From the NCBI RefSeq assembly GCF_031877795.1, contig NC_133971.1, positions 96,762,154 through 96,826,153 of the forward strand: a DNA stretch of 64,000 bases, given 5' to 3'. The DNA is from Strix aluco (taxonomy: Eukaryota; Chordata; Aves; Strigiformes; Strigidae). The translations under genes were made by a program, and so were the position numbers. Shown here piece after piece: positions 25,701 to 34,366 of the stretch (position 1 is its first letter; every line of letters starts with the position of its first letter). The notes below the pieces were generated by a model, which saw only the letters and a list, made by a program, of their open reading frames with translations, was not told the origin of the DNA and did no database searches.

Positions 25701-26430
25701 GAACATCTGTGCTGGACATCACTTGGTGTCTCTTCTTCAGTGCTTTGTCAGCTGGTGTCATACAAGTGCTTCTAGAAGTAAAGACTGTTAGGTGAGCAAG
25801 TGTTAACCAAAGAGGTCCTCAGTAACCAAGTCTTGCCTGATATATGTCTTTAGCTCCTGAAAAGGTTAGTCTCCTTCTCCAGTAGACTGTGCCTTTTTGT
25901 TTCATGTATTGTTTATTTGGGGAGGAAGTGTAACTTTTCTTCTTCTTCCCCCCTCTCTTTTGCAGGAACACTTAATCTTCACTGTTTGCTTGCACTATGA
26001 GTATCCAGGAATAGAAGATACAATGGATGAAAGGAAGGAAGTCAATGTTGGGAAGCCCCTTATTGCCAAATTAGGCCTTCATCATGGATTCAAAAATAAC
26101 AGCTGTCTCCAGACTTGTTGCATGACTGATAATCCTTTTCATAATCAAATAGAATCAAGTCCCGTGGCAAATAAATACTACGTCCCTAGTCATTGCCCAC
26201 CAAATTCCTGTCCGGATGTTTACCATCCAAACCACGTTTGCTCAAACAGGATCAGACAACCAGAGGCGTGTTCCTGCAATGGGACTTCAAGAATATTAGC
26301 TTCACGACATGAAGTACGGAATTACTCATTCCCAGTGGAAAAGAGTAATATACCAGTGGAGACCACTGATGATACTGTTGAACTGGAATTCCTTCTCTCG
26401 GACCACCTCAGATTCTCTGAGCAGCAGTAG
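7536..26430 (+). CDS. MALT1: MALT1 paracaspase, exons 5-17 (gene enters from the left)
   Basis: MALT1 is the scaffold and cysteine protease of the cytoplasmic CARD11-BCL10-MALT1 complex; it recruits TRAF6 to activate NF-kB and cleaves substrates after Arg. Thirteen exons join in frame to about 616 codons (605 without the 33-nt exon 7) and align without a gap with human residues from about 225 to the C terminus. In order they give the second Ig domain (exons 5-6), a linker with three micro-exons (7-9), the caspase-like domain (10-14) with catalytic His in YYAGHGYE and Cys in LLDMCRKR, the Ig3 domain (14-17) and a divergent tail ending in SEQQ. The allosteric-pocket Trp (NLQWAKAH) and the TRAF6-type motifs TPEETG and PVETTD are kept. 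Every exon boundary keeps the frame. Exons 1-4 lie left of the window. Confidence 0.97.
7715..8300 (+). other. MALT1 intron 5
   Basis: 586 bases between strong splice sites. No repeat or RNA gene recognised. Confidence 0.85.
8301..8397 (+). CDS. MALT1: MALT1 exon 6, second half of Ig2
   Basis: 97 nt, phase 0 in and phase 1 out; acceptor tgtgtag, donor ATAG|gtaagg. It encodes VEHQGTYWCHVFNDW, with the second Ig Cys, and ends in the strand before the linker. Identity with the human segment is high. Confidence 0.96.
8398..9125 (+). other. MALT1 intron 6
   Basis: 728 bases. The 3' end carries a C- and T-rich tract (9089-9115) and an acaag acceptor for the alternative micro-exon. In mammals this tract is where hnRNP-type regulators act; whether that holds here is not shown. 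Confidence 0.7.
9126..9158 (+). CDS. MALT1: MALT1 exon 7, alternatively spliced micro-exon (MALT1A-specific)
   Basis: A 33-nt segment between an aag acceptor and G|gtaaag donor that keeps the phase-1 frame on both sides. Its 11 codons read GRKAMAVECTE, matching human GRTDEAVECTE (residues 309-319) in length, phase, position and the final AVECTE. In mammals exon 7 is included in isoform A and skipped in isoform B; it adds a TRAF6-binding motif whose key Glu is kept here. Inclusion in this species is inferred from conservation, not observed. The mRNA frame stays open with or without it. Confidence 0.87.
9159..10871 (+). other. MALT1 intron 7
   Basis: 1.7 kb. Holds a short CR1-like 3' end in reverse orientation near 9853-9870 and a GC-richer patch at about 10010-10310 with overlapping chance ORFs. 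Nothing else recognised. Confidence 0.7.
9853..9900 (-). repeat. Short CR1 3'-end remnant, reverse orientation
   Basis: The sequence cacagaatcatagaat is the reverse complement of the ATTCTRTG-type 3' terminal repeats of avian CR1 elements. Only this end is recognisable and the adjoining part is degraded. Confidence 0.45.
10872..10898 (+). CDS. MALT1: MALT1 exon 8, 27-nt micro-exon
   Basis: Acceptor ttcttcacag, donor TCAG|gtaagt, phase 1 in and out. It encodes EDLSDLQKS and corresponds to the DELNNLG part of the human linker between Ig2 and the caspase-like domain. The length is a multiple of three, so skipping would not shift the frame. Confidence 0.88.
10899..12023 (+). other. MALT1 intron 8
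   Basis: 1.1 kb, AT-rich, nothing recognised. It ends in a tandem acceptor AAGCAG at 12018-12023. Confidence 0.75.
12024..12056 (+). CDS. MALT1: MALT1 exon 9, 33-nt micro-exon
   Basis: Phase 1 in and out, donor GTTG|gtaagt. It encodes the second part of the Ig2-caspase linker (human HPDNKEQTTDQPL region), here DLQEQSNHRPV. The acceptor is a NAGNAG (AAGCAG), so use of the first AG would add a CAG triplet and one residue. This linker is the least conserved part of the protein. Confidence 0.85.
12057..13832 (+). other. MALT1 intron 9
   Basis: 1.8 kb with no recognised repeat. Small ORFs on both strands have no recognisable content. Confidence 0.75.
13833..14036 (+). CDS. MALT1: MALT1 exon 10, start of the caspase-like domain
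   Basis: 204 nt, acceptor ctttgcag, donor TATG|gtaaga. It starts the p20-like part: DKVALLIGNMSYWNHPQLKA is the first core strand and loop, then the VDVYELTNLLRQMDF helix and the NAVDEFLLLLDKGVYG segment leading to the active site. Nearly identical to human over its length. Confidence 0.97.
16107..16143. repeat. GA-rich simple repeat
   Basis: A-run followed by (GA)n with interruptions, then a second short GA block. Confidence 0.9.
16468..16497. repeat. TA/GATA simple repeat
   Basis: Alternating TA with GATA interruptions. Confidence 0.85.
18653..18830 (+). CDS. MALT1: MALT1 exon 11, catalytic His and Cys
   Basis: 178 nt, acceptor ctctcag, donor AAAG|gtataa. It carries both catalytic residues of the paracaspase: His in LLYYAGHGYENYG (human His415) and Cys in FLLDMCRKR (human Cys464). 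The SANCLCVQNILKLMQEKETG stretch between them is almost unchanged. If the intron were retained the frame would end within about 10 codons (TGA at 18856-18858). Confidence 0.98.
18831..20183 (+). other. MALT1 intron 11
   Basis: 1.35 kb; a T-run at 19276-19292 and an A/T-rich body, nothing else recognised. Confidence 0.75.
20184..20258 (+). CDS. MALT1: MALT1 exon 12
   Basis: 75 nt, acceptor ttattgcag, donor CAAC|gtaagg, phase 2 on both sides. It encodes NEYDDTILILDALKVTANIV, the strand and loop after the catalytic Cys, next to the substrate pocket. Confidence 0.96.
20259..21327 (+). other. MALT1 intron 12
   Basis: 1.07 kb, no recognised element. Confidence 0.75.
21328..21455 (+). CDS. MALT1: MALT1 exon 13, p10-like part
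   Basis: 128 nt, acceptor ctcatag, donor GAAG|gtgaac. It encodes CQGAEAFEIQQSGLANG, the Arg-pocket and dimer-interface region, and LKDRLLEDKKITVLLDEVAE. Matches human with two or three substitutions. Confidence 0.97.
21456..22443 (+). other. MALT1 intron 13
   Basis: About 1 kb, no recognised element. Confidence 0.75.
22444..22593 (+). CDS. MALT1: MALT1 exon 14, end of caspase-like domain and allosteric helix
   Basis: 150 nt, acceptor atttttag, donor CACG|gtacag. It encodes GKCHLTKGKQALEIRSSLSE and ends with the connecting helix ARNLQWAKAH, whose Trp corresponds to human Trp580, the pocket used by allosteric phenothiazine inhibitors. PVQQTVSSAES in the middle is the most divergent part. Confidence 0.97.
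22594..24032 (+). other. MALT1 intron 14
   Basis: 1.44 kb, AT-rich, no recognised repeat. Confidence 0.75.
24033..24190 (+). CDS. MALT1: MALT1 exon 15, Ig3 domain
   Basis: 158 nt, acceptor atttgcag, donor CTC|gtaagt, ends in phase 0. It encodes ELPESMYLEFKCGVQIQLGF and the next strands of the Ig3 domain, which packs on the protease and holds it inactive until activation. Confidence 0.97.
24191..25080 (+). other. MALT1 intron 15
   Basis: 890 bases. A 10-bp perfect inverted repeat with a 3-base loop lies at 24466-24488; nothing else recognised. Confidence 0.75.
25081..25206 (+). CDS. MALT1: MALT1 exon 16, Ig3 domain with TRAF6-type motif
   Basis: 126 nt, phase 0 on both sides, acceptor ttgcaacag. 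It encodes DLDVDPKEANKGTPEETGSY, holding the conserved Lys that is mono-ubiquitinated in human MALT1 (Lys644 by my recollection) and the PEE motif around human Glu653 used for TRAF6 binding. The donor is weak: AGG|gttaat, with T at +3 and A at +5. The human match SLQKLK-EHL fixes the junction. Confidence 0.93.
25207..25965 (+). other. MALT1 intron 16
   Basis: 759 bases; a strong C/T tract precedes the last acceptor (25936-25965). Retention would add 16 codons to a stop at 25252-25254. Confidence 0.8.
25966..26430 (+). CDS. MALT1: MALT1 exon 17, end of Ig3 and C-terminal tail
   Basis: Starts after ctctcttttgcag and ends at TAG 26428-26430. The first 60 codons finish Ig3 (EHLIFTVCLHYEYPG, KEVNVGKPLIAKL). 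The tail is Cys- and His-rich as in human but poorly conserved. It recovers at NIPVETTDD, the third TRAF6-type motif (human Glu806 region), and ends LSDHLRFSEQQ against human FSDRLRISEK. Confidence 0.96.
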   Translation, partial: EHLIFTVCLHYEYPGIEDTMDERKEVNVGKPLIAKLGLHHGFKNNSCLQTCCMTDNPFHNQIESSPVANKYYVPSHCPPNSCPDVYHPNHVCSNRIRQPEACSCNGTSRILASRHEVRNYSFPVEKSNIPVETTDDTVELEFLLSDHLRFSEQQ

Positions 26431-29245
26431 CTGTGATTTATTCAGAACAGAGCAGAGTACCATCTCTGGTAGAGGGGACCTCCCACACTGCTTTTCCATC
26501 TTCAGGAGTTTGGAGCCTTCAGGACAAAGGGATTGGAGAGTCTAGAGGTGGTATGGGGTATGAGGTTATGATGAAAATTTTTCAGATCCAAAGAGGTGAA
26601 ACTGAACTGATAGATTTAGGAATGAAAAAGGCATGATTTTTTTTTTTCTCCTACCGTTTGACATTTGATACAGGGAAAAACCTAAAATCCTCAGAGTTTC
26701 TTATTCCATTCTCTGGCAGTCAAGCAGCCAACGAACAGAGGCAATGCTGTGTTTCTGGGAGGAAGCTGCCAGTCTCTGTTAGGGGATGAATGCATAAAAA
26801 CCTGGCTCTGGTGTCGAAGTTTCTCTTGAGACAGCAAAGTCTTTGATCTTCCCAGCTGCTTCTCCAGCACCTACTGGAGTTATAAGATCTACTGTAAATG
26901 TATTTTTCATAAATCTTCTGTTTTCAGAGAGGAATTGTTCATCCTTCACAAAACCAAGATAAACATATATAGCTGTCAGAGGAAAAAATGTTGACAGAAT
27001 TAAGCAGAAAAATGAATTTCCATGTCCTCTATGATTTAACATGATATTTAAAAATCTGTTAGCCCCAAAGTGATGAATACACCTTTCTGTCTTCCGTCTT
27101 TCAATTTCAGTTATTCAATATCCAGGGATTTCTTTTTACATACTGCATTAAAATGAGGTTTTGTGTGTTTATATACATTGTAACAGCCTCCTATAAGATG
27201 ACACATAACCTAAACGAACTGAGTAAAGAGGGAGCTTTTACAGAAGTGAAGATACTGTGTTGGTATTCCAGTGTTAAGAATATGTCTCCTTCAAGCTTCA
27301 GTTTCTTTCCTTCCCCACGTATGTATTGGGCTCAGTTACTAACATTCCAGTCCCTTGGATGTAGCTAACAGCCAGTTTTGACCACATTCTCCTCTCATGA
27401 TCAGATGTCTAGTGTCTGGCAGCAACTGACAGGTGGATGAAGAGCTGTGCAAGGAAAACAAAACCTGAACTGAGCTAGTAAACTTAATATTATTGCTTTT
27501 ATTATTCTTTATTGGTTTTTTTAAGAGAGCTGCAAATCATCAGAGGGAGCAGAGTCACAGATTCATACTGTGGTGGACTGTTCCTAAGGAAATCTTTCTC
27601 TGCTGTAACACACTTAAGATTTTTGCTGATCTGATTCTGGAAAGATGGTCTCTTCGTGTTCTGGAAGAACACTAAATGGAAACATGAGGAAAAAGTGCCT
27701 GTTCATAGCAAGCAAAGTATTGTATAGGTAGTCACGCAGTAAGACCTGCAGAAGACTAAAAATGAATGGGCAAGATGAGTGAAAATTTTGGGGTTCTTCA
27801 GGCTGAAGTACAAGGATGGTGCTCCTGGACACCAGCCGTTGCTTTTCTGTGGTGATTTTAAAAAACAAAACAAACCCTACTCAGTTGTTTTCCAGGCTGA
27901 ATATTCATTCACATAAAAATTCTAAAAGTCTACCCTAAAACTCTGAAAATCCAAGATAAAGCTTCCAGCATCCACAAGCTTATAAAAGATAAAGCAACTT
28001 TAAACGCAGCCTGCCAAAGGTGAGGGACACTTGCTTCACATCACGCCCTGGCACTTGCTATCTAGCCCGACGCCTGTGTGTTTGGTCTGGGGCTCAGCCG
28101 TGGAGCTCACCTCTCGGCAGACGAGATGCCAGAAGCAAGGTAGTGCTCCAAGCCCTTCAGCCTCCGAACCCCAGAACCTCACGGATGGAGAGAGGCACAG
28201 GCACCTTCAGAAGACACGTTGATCCTCTGCTGAAAGGCAAATGAGCTATGTTCAGCTGGTGCTTCATTGCTTCGTTGGACAAAGGGAACGGATAGACCTA
28301 GCTTGGGCTAGCTGCCAGGATTTTTACATGATGCGGAATGTATTGGTCTGTGGTTTTGCTCACCAAACTGTTTGGCATATTCAGGTTGAATAGTTTGGTC
28401 AAAAAAGACACATTAGGTTTTTTTAATGTTTGGGTTTGTTTCAAAATACTGAAGAATCTGTGACTTGCCAGTGTGTATCTGCAGGCGAGTGTGAGAACAC
28501 TGATGTTTTATTAGCTCTTTAACAGTATTGCTGCTTTGAAAGCATGAAAGTATTGGGGTGTGAGGTAATTAAAATTCAAAGGAGTTTTCAGATATGGGTA
28601 GTAGCCTCTCCTGCCCTGGCAATACTGATAATCAGTATTACTTTAATAAAGATCCCCATCATGAAATAGTGTTTTACTTTAAAGAAATTACCGTAGCGCT
28701 TTTAATTGAGGAGGTAGCAAAAAATAAAATAACTGAATCTCACTGATGTGGTGGACTAACCGGTTTAAATCTTCATTGAGAATGCTGCCTTCTGGTGGGG
28801 TCTGGTAGTCTTACAACATGTCGGCTGGACGCTGAGGGAGGTGCTGTACGTGGTCATAACAAGTTTCAGATGGGAATGTTAATGCATCATTGACTAGATC
28901 TGTTGATCTTCAAATTCATCTGTGCTGAAAGGTGGATGTATGTACATGGCTATTAATGTAGTTATTTCCAGAATGACAGCCATGCTTGAAGTAATCTGCA
29001 AATGAGCTTGAGTTCTGATTTTCTCCTTTCTCCTGGAGGGTATTAAATAATGAAATATTTATTGATGAATGAGATGTACCCATGCATTAACTATCCTGTG
29101 CAATTGACTTATAAATCAAAAATTACAGCTTGAGACATGGTCTAGTACTGTAATATTTAGCTAATACTTTGTTACAGTTTCCTTAATTTGTATAAAAGCT
29201 TTTTCTGTTTCTTACTGTGTAATAAAGTGTTCTTTATTGTTCTCC
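26431..29245 (+). other. MALT1 3' UTR (end estimated)
   Basis: Non-coding sequence from the stop to the last good poly(A) signal. AT-rich with a T-run at 26638-26649 and earlier AATAAA hexamers at 28645 and 28723 that could give shorter forms. No other gene is visible in it. Confidence 0.65.
29221..29245 (+). terminator. MALT1: Probable MALT1 poly(A) signal and cleavage region
   Basis: AATAAA at 29221-29226 is followed at once by a GU/U-rich stretch (gtgttctttattgttctc), the usual downstream element. It is the strongest such site after the stop codon. Confidence 0.6.
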
Positions 29246-30684
29246 ACAAAACGCTGTATCTATGCATATGTGGTTGCTATATTGTTCTGCTCCTCACAGT
29301 TTAGAAAGCCCAAAACTTTATTAAAACAAAGCATATAATAAAAAAAATCCTTAACAAAAGAGAAGGGGAGATCTAAATCACGAGCTCAAGTTAAACATAT
29401 ATCTGCATCCTGGACCTGTACAGGTTTCTTCAAAGATTTTTTTTTTGTAAGTTTGTATGCCTTCTACCTTCTGATATCCCAGTGGTACTGCTGGCTAAAC
29501 CCAAGTGGTCCTTCTCTATTGCCTCACAAAGATACCCAAACAAGTTTCAGTGGTAGGTTGTCAGTTACCCTGGGAAATGTGGATGGAGAAAGAACTCAAT
29601 TATTAAACCATAGAAGTTGTCCAGAGACAGGCAGGGGCCTCACTGACTGTATTTGCTTGTCTGTTTGCAGGTGCACTCCTCCATGGCACGGGAAGGGCTG
29701 CCAGGAGCAGCAGTGCTGGTGTGAGAGTAGCTGTTTCCTGGTGTGATTTAAAACTAACCATGGGCAGCCTGCTGGTGCCTTACAGTGGAATACCGGGTCA
29801 GTGCTCCCTGAATTTTCTGCTACTAGAGAGCTCCAACACATTCATTAGTTCTCAGGTTTAGTACGTGGCCCGATGGTACGCAGATTTTGTCAGCCTAGGT
29901 AGGAACTGATGAACCTTTGAGAATCTATACCCAAGATGCTTGAAATGTAACTTTACATGGACATGGCAGAGAACATCGCAGAACTGTAGGGATTGGAGAA
30001 GGACCTGTGCCAATTGTCTGACAGAACTCTACCTCTGGCAGTAGGGTCTGTGGAGGAAAACTTTTATCATTCAAGCCCCCCTTAAAAAGGGAATGGTGAT
30101 GGAGAGGCATTTTCTTACTGCATCGCTGCCTTTAGGAACTGCTTTAACTGTTTTAGTCATTGGTGTTAATGGTGAAATATTCTGGTTCTTAAGGGCAGGC
30201 TGCAAGAAGCATCCATTTCCTTTGGCCCATATCCAGTAAAGCACTTTAAAAGTTCAGCATGCATAAATTAAGCCAACACTTAAATCCCAGTGAAATCACT
30301 GGGATTAAAATATGTGACTAAACCTAGGCGTTTGTTAAAGCTCTCTTTGGCTCGTGATGCCCTTTCTAAACTGAAGCCTTGGGTTTTTTTTTTCCTGAAG
30401 TGCAATTGTTTGGGGATAATATTTATTCTTTGCTTGAAGTATCTGCTAGGCTAAGTTACTCTGCTGTTCTGCTTTATAGCTGTAGGGTTTTGTGTAACTT
30501 ACGTGTTTGTTATTTGGTTTTGGATGTTGAATAGGTTTGGAAGAAGGGTTTTAAGGTAATTAAGTAAGGTCAGGCTTCTCTGGCAAAGGAAGATTTCGTA
30601 TGCTTCAGAAAGGCCAATACACGTCTTCCATTTTCCCTCCCACACTGCAGTAAGGTGGGGTAATTGAAATACAAGAAGCTATTG
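29246..30684. other. Intergenic, nothing recognised
   Basis: AT-rich. A perfect 11-bp inverted repeat with a 2-base spacer lies at 30283-30306. The stretch near 29970-30000 faintly resembles a CR1 3' end in reverse, too weak to call. Confidence 0.5.
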
Positions 30685-31272
30685 TTAATGCAGCATTAAA
30701 CTTCTGAGTGTGATCTTATTTCTAGCAAGTGACAGGAATAGAGGAGCGTGAGAGGCTTGTAAAGAAAGAGCTCTCCAAAATTGATGGTTGGTTGGCATTT
30801 TGAATTTCATGACCTTGGCATTTGACTGGGCTGGCTGTGCTCTCTTCCGATCTGGGACGTAACATGGCACCAACTGCTGCAGGCGTTGGATGAGCATCCT
30901 TGTGTGTTTCTGCACTGTGGCAAACCACCAAGGGAGATCCACCCCCTTACAAGCAGTAAGACGTTCGTGTTGTCCTGTATGAGCATCCTTCTCTGCCAGT
31001 CCTCGTTGTTTTCTGTCTTCTCCGCTTTGTACAAGTTCCATAGGGCAGACGATTTCTCTCTTGAGGTGTTTCCTGAATACCGCTCTAAAATCGTGATGCT
31101 GTCAGTAGGTTTAGGAGGAGGGATTTCACGGTTCTGTGTGAGTCTGTCCCAGTGCACTGTTAACCATTTGTCACACCCTGGGGGAACGTCAGAACAGCTG
31201 TTACATCGTGAAAGCATCAAGAGCCAGAATATCGTTTTGGAAGTCAGGTTGACCCTGAGTAAGAAGCATTAA
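30685..31272. other. Unidentified segment with ORFs on both strands and raised CpG
   Basis: Overlapping open frames of 118 and 137 codons on the minus strand (30685-31041, 30807-31220) and 128 codons on the plus strand (30886-31272) coincide with more CpG than the flanks. I recognise no domain. A decayed retrocopy or transposon piece is possible, and chance is not excluded. Confidence 0.3.
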
Positions 31273-34200
31273 CTGGCGTCATTCTCTGATGTGATTTTTG
31301 GCGCAGCTGAGATTTGAAACCTTCTTGTGGTAGAGGTGGTGTTGCTGGATTGCACTATTTAACACCAGAGGTTATGGAAACCAGTGAACTTTGTACCTAA
31401 TGTTGAGATTGTAAGAAGAGGATAGCCAGATACTCATGGGTAGAATTTTCATGCTCAGTCTAGTTCATGTAGTGCATTGACCTGTGGAGTTTTTCATGTT
31501 TTCTGTGCCCAGGATGAGACATTGTTATTTCTCTCAAAATGCAGATATTTGAACAGCAGGGGGTATTTGAATGGCACTGGCTTTTGACTTGCTCGAGCCA
31601 TTTCCTCTTGCAGTTCAGTCACTGTTCATACTGGACTGGAGAAGTATCTTCCACAGAAATGGCAGGAGTGAATTTAGCTTCCATATCTACATAAAGCTCT
31701 GCAGCTACCTCCTCAGTAAAACAGCCTGTGATCTTGAGAGTCCTTACATGGTCTCTTTGGCTGCAGAAGACCATCTGCACTCTGTAAGTTTTCACTAAGA
31801 GTTTTCAAGGCTGGTTTTGCTGTCTCTGTAGTTATTACTTTTGTTCATGCATCAACCACTTTTCCTCATTCTGACAGCTAATTAATAGCTTTGGCAGCTC
31901 TCACATATGTTAGGCTTCAGGGGTATGTTTATTTGACATATATTCCTGATTACGGTAAGTGTCATTACACTTCAGTGTTACATTTCAGTATTACTCCTTG
32001 CACAGAATTTTAATTCGGGCAGAGTAAGGTCTCCTCACTTTTTGGAGCATGGCATTTTGAGGTCCAAGGTGTTTGCTGTGAATTGGAGATAGGTTTAGGC
32101 TGTCAGGTGTGGGAAGAGGGGTTGAGAATTTTGGGGGTTGGGTTGTTGTGGGTTTTTTTTTTTTAAAGTTTGATCATCCTTTCAGTTTAGTAATTGCAGT
32201 AGTCTAGGAATGGAGTAAGAACAGCTCCATATTGTGGAAATTAAGCAGTTATTTGATATCTAAGGTACCACTACTGCAATTTAGTCATACCAGGCTTATT
32301 TTAATAGCTAATAGAAAAAATGCTGTCTCCCATCCTTGTTGTTGCCACGCAGAGCAAGCACGAGGCCAGGATCTGTGGGGGTGGGTGTTACCACAGCGAC
32401 CGGCCTCCGCACCTGCATCTGCAGCGGATGCAGGAGGAGGTAACTAGGACTTCCCCATCCGTTCTTTACATAGAACCATTTCAGTCATGTGCAAGCACCC
32501 TGCTTTCATTTTTCAAAGTCAATTGAAATTAGTATGAAAAGACTTTGACCTGTTATGCAAATGATTTCCCTATACATAAGATCAAACAGTTCTCAGATGT
32601 TTCCTGGGCTCTTGTATGACTTAATGTGGTGGTTAGGATTTATTTCACCTTTCTCAAGGTGGAGCAGCTCTGCTTTCTGACACCCTGTAAGAGGCTGTCT
32701 GCTGGGCATGCATGGTAGGACAAGCACAGCTTACCCTGTGGAGGTGGGCAGCCTGGAGACCAGAGCAGCCTGTCTGCCCTGCTGCGGCAGAGCTGGCACT
32801 GCTCAGGTTCATTCCCCTTGGAATGGGCTGGTTTTCAGTGCTGGGCTTATTTAAAGTGCTCCCAGGACTCTTCTCTGTTCACGTCCTGTCTTCTTCATGC
32901 CTGTCAGTTTTTTCCTTTCTTTTCCCTTCCGCTGAATGCTGGTAGTACCCATGATACCTGCCTCGCAGGACCAACTGAGGATTGGGCCAGAAATATTTAA
33001 GGACTGCTTTGAGATTGTCAGAATGTACTAAATTGGATATTTTTTTGGTCTGTAAGTCTTTCAAGGAATACAGAGTAGCTATAAAATACAGACCTGCTGA
33101 TCCTCAGTTTTGTAGGTTTTGCTTTATGCCTTAGTGATACGCAGAAAACTGCTGCAGACTGTTTCAATGTTGCAGCTGCCAAGAAAACATTTTATTTGAA
33201 ACACCCATTAGATCATCAGCTCTGCTTTTAGTGGAAATAATGGGTTCGTTTTAATCAGAAAATAGGAGAGTTTCATGCCAAGCCATTTACCTGTCCTGGC
33301 AGGTGGAGAACTGCTGCTGTTTGATGACATTGTAATCACAGAAGTGATTTGCTGGTGAAAGGTGGAGTGGGTTTTGCAGCACATAAATTGGAGGTAGGAC
33401 TTGTTACACATTACAGTGGGAAACTCCCTGCTTATTTCTGTCATGCTGTCTTCACTGGCATAATCCTGGTTATAACACCGCAGCCCCCTCGTGTTAAAAC
33501 ACGCTCTCCTCTGGTGGGATATATGGAAGCAAACCATTTGCTAGCTGTGTGCAATATATTTTGTTTGGTTCTTCTTTTCTGAGGAGTGTTTCTTGTTCCT
33601 GTGAGGTCAGATGAGACAACTGTGGGCCCAACAGAAGTAGTTTATAAATGTCAGTGAAACCCACGTTAAACTATTTTGTACTGTATAAAGTATGGAAAAG
33701 ACAGCAAAAACTCTGTGTTTCTGTAGCCCTTCAGAAACGGTGGCAACACGCAGCTGGCATAAAGCTGGTGACGAACTCGGACCTGCGCCAGCAGCCGCTC
33801 CTTGACATCTCTGCTCCTGCCTCTCCTCTGGAAGCTGCTCTGACCTTAGGCTGAGATCAGCAAGTCCCAGCCAGCCCCCCGTGCCCCCCCGGGCCTTTCC
33901 AGAGGCGGCTTTCGGAGTGGTGGAGAAACAGGTACTTAATACTTTCCCACTGTAAATACTGTCAGGTAATAAAGGACTTCAGAGGCACAAAAATTGCAAG
34001 TGCTAGAACTCGCCCCCTTGCTGGCAGCTAGCTTTGTCAAACACAGCGGGAGAAAAATGCCTGCAGAATTGCACGATTAACAGAGGAACATGAGTGAAAT
34101 AGATACTTGTTCGAGTGCACAGAGCTAATTAAGCCATGAACTCTTTTACCTGATGAGCCAAAGTGATAAATTAAATCTCCTAGTGCCACCTAAAGCCATA

Positions 34201-34339
34201 AATTCTAAGGATGCTTTCTGAAGAACTCTGTTAATAAGTTTGATTTTAAAACTAAGAAATTTTTTTTCATTATAACTTAGTTACTGCATACCGTGTTTAT
34301 TTAAAAATATGAAGTTTATGTGCACGTATGTATATGGGA

Positions 34340-34366
34340 GAGATATATATGTGGACATATATATAT
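34340..34366. repeat. TA-rich simple repeat
   Basis: Two ATATATAT-type blocks separated by a short spacer. Confidence 0.8.

Noticed and set aside
29970..30070. CR1 3' end in reverse orientation
   Set aside because: Only a few scattered matches to the CR1 end; no terminal octamer repeats.
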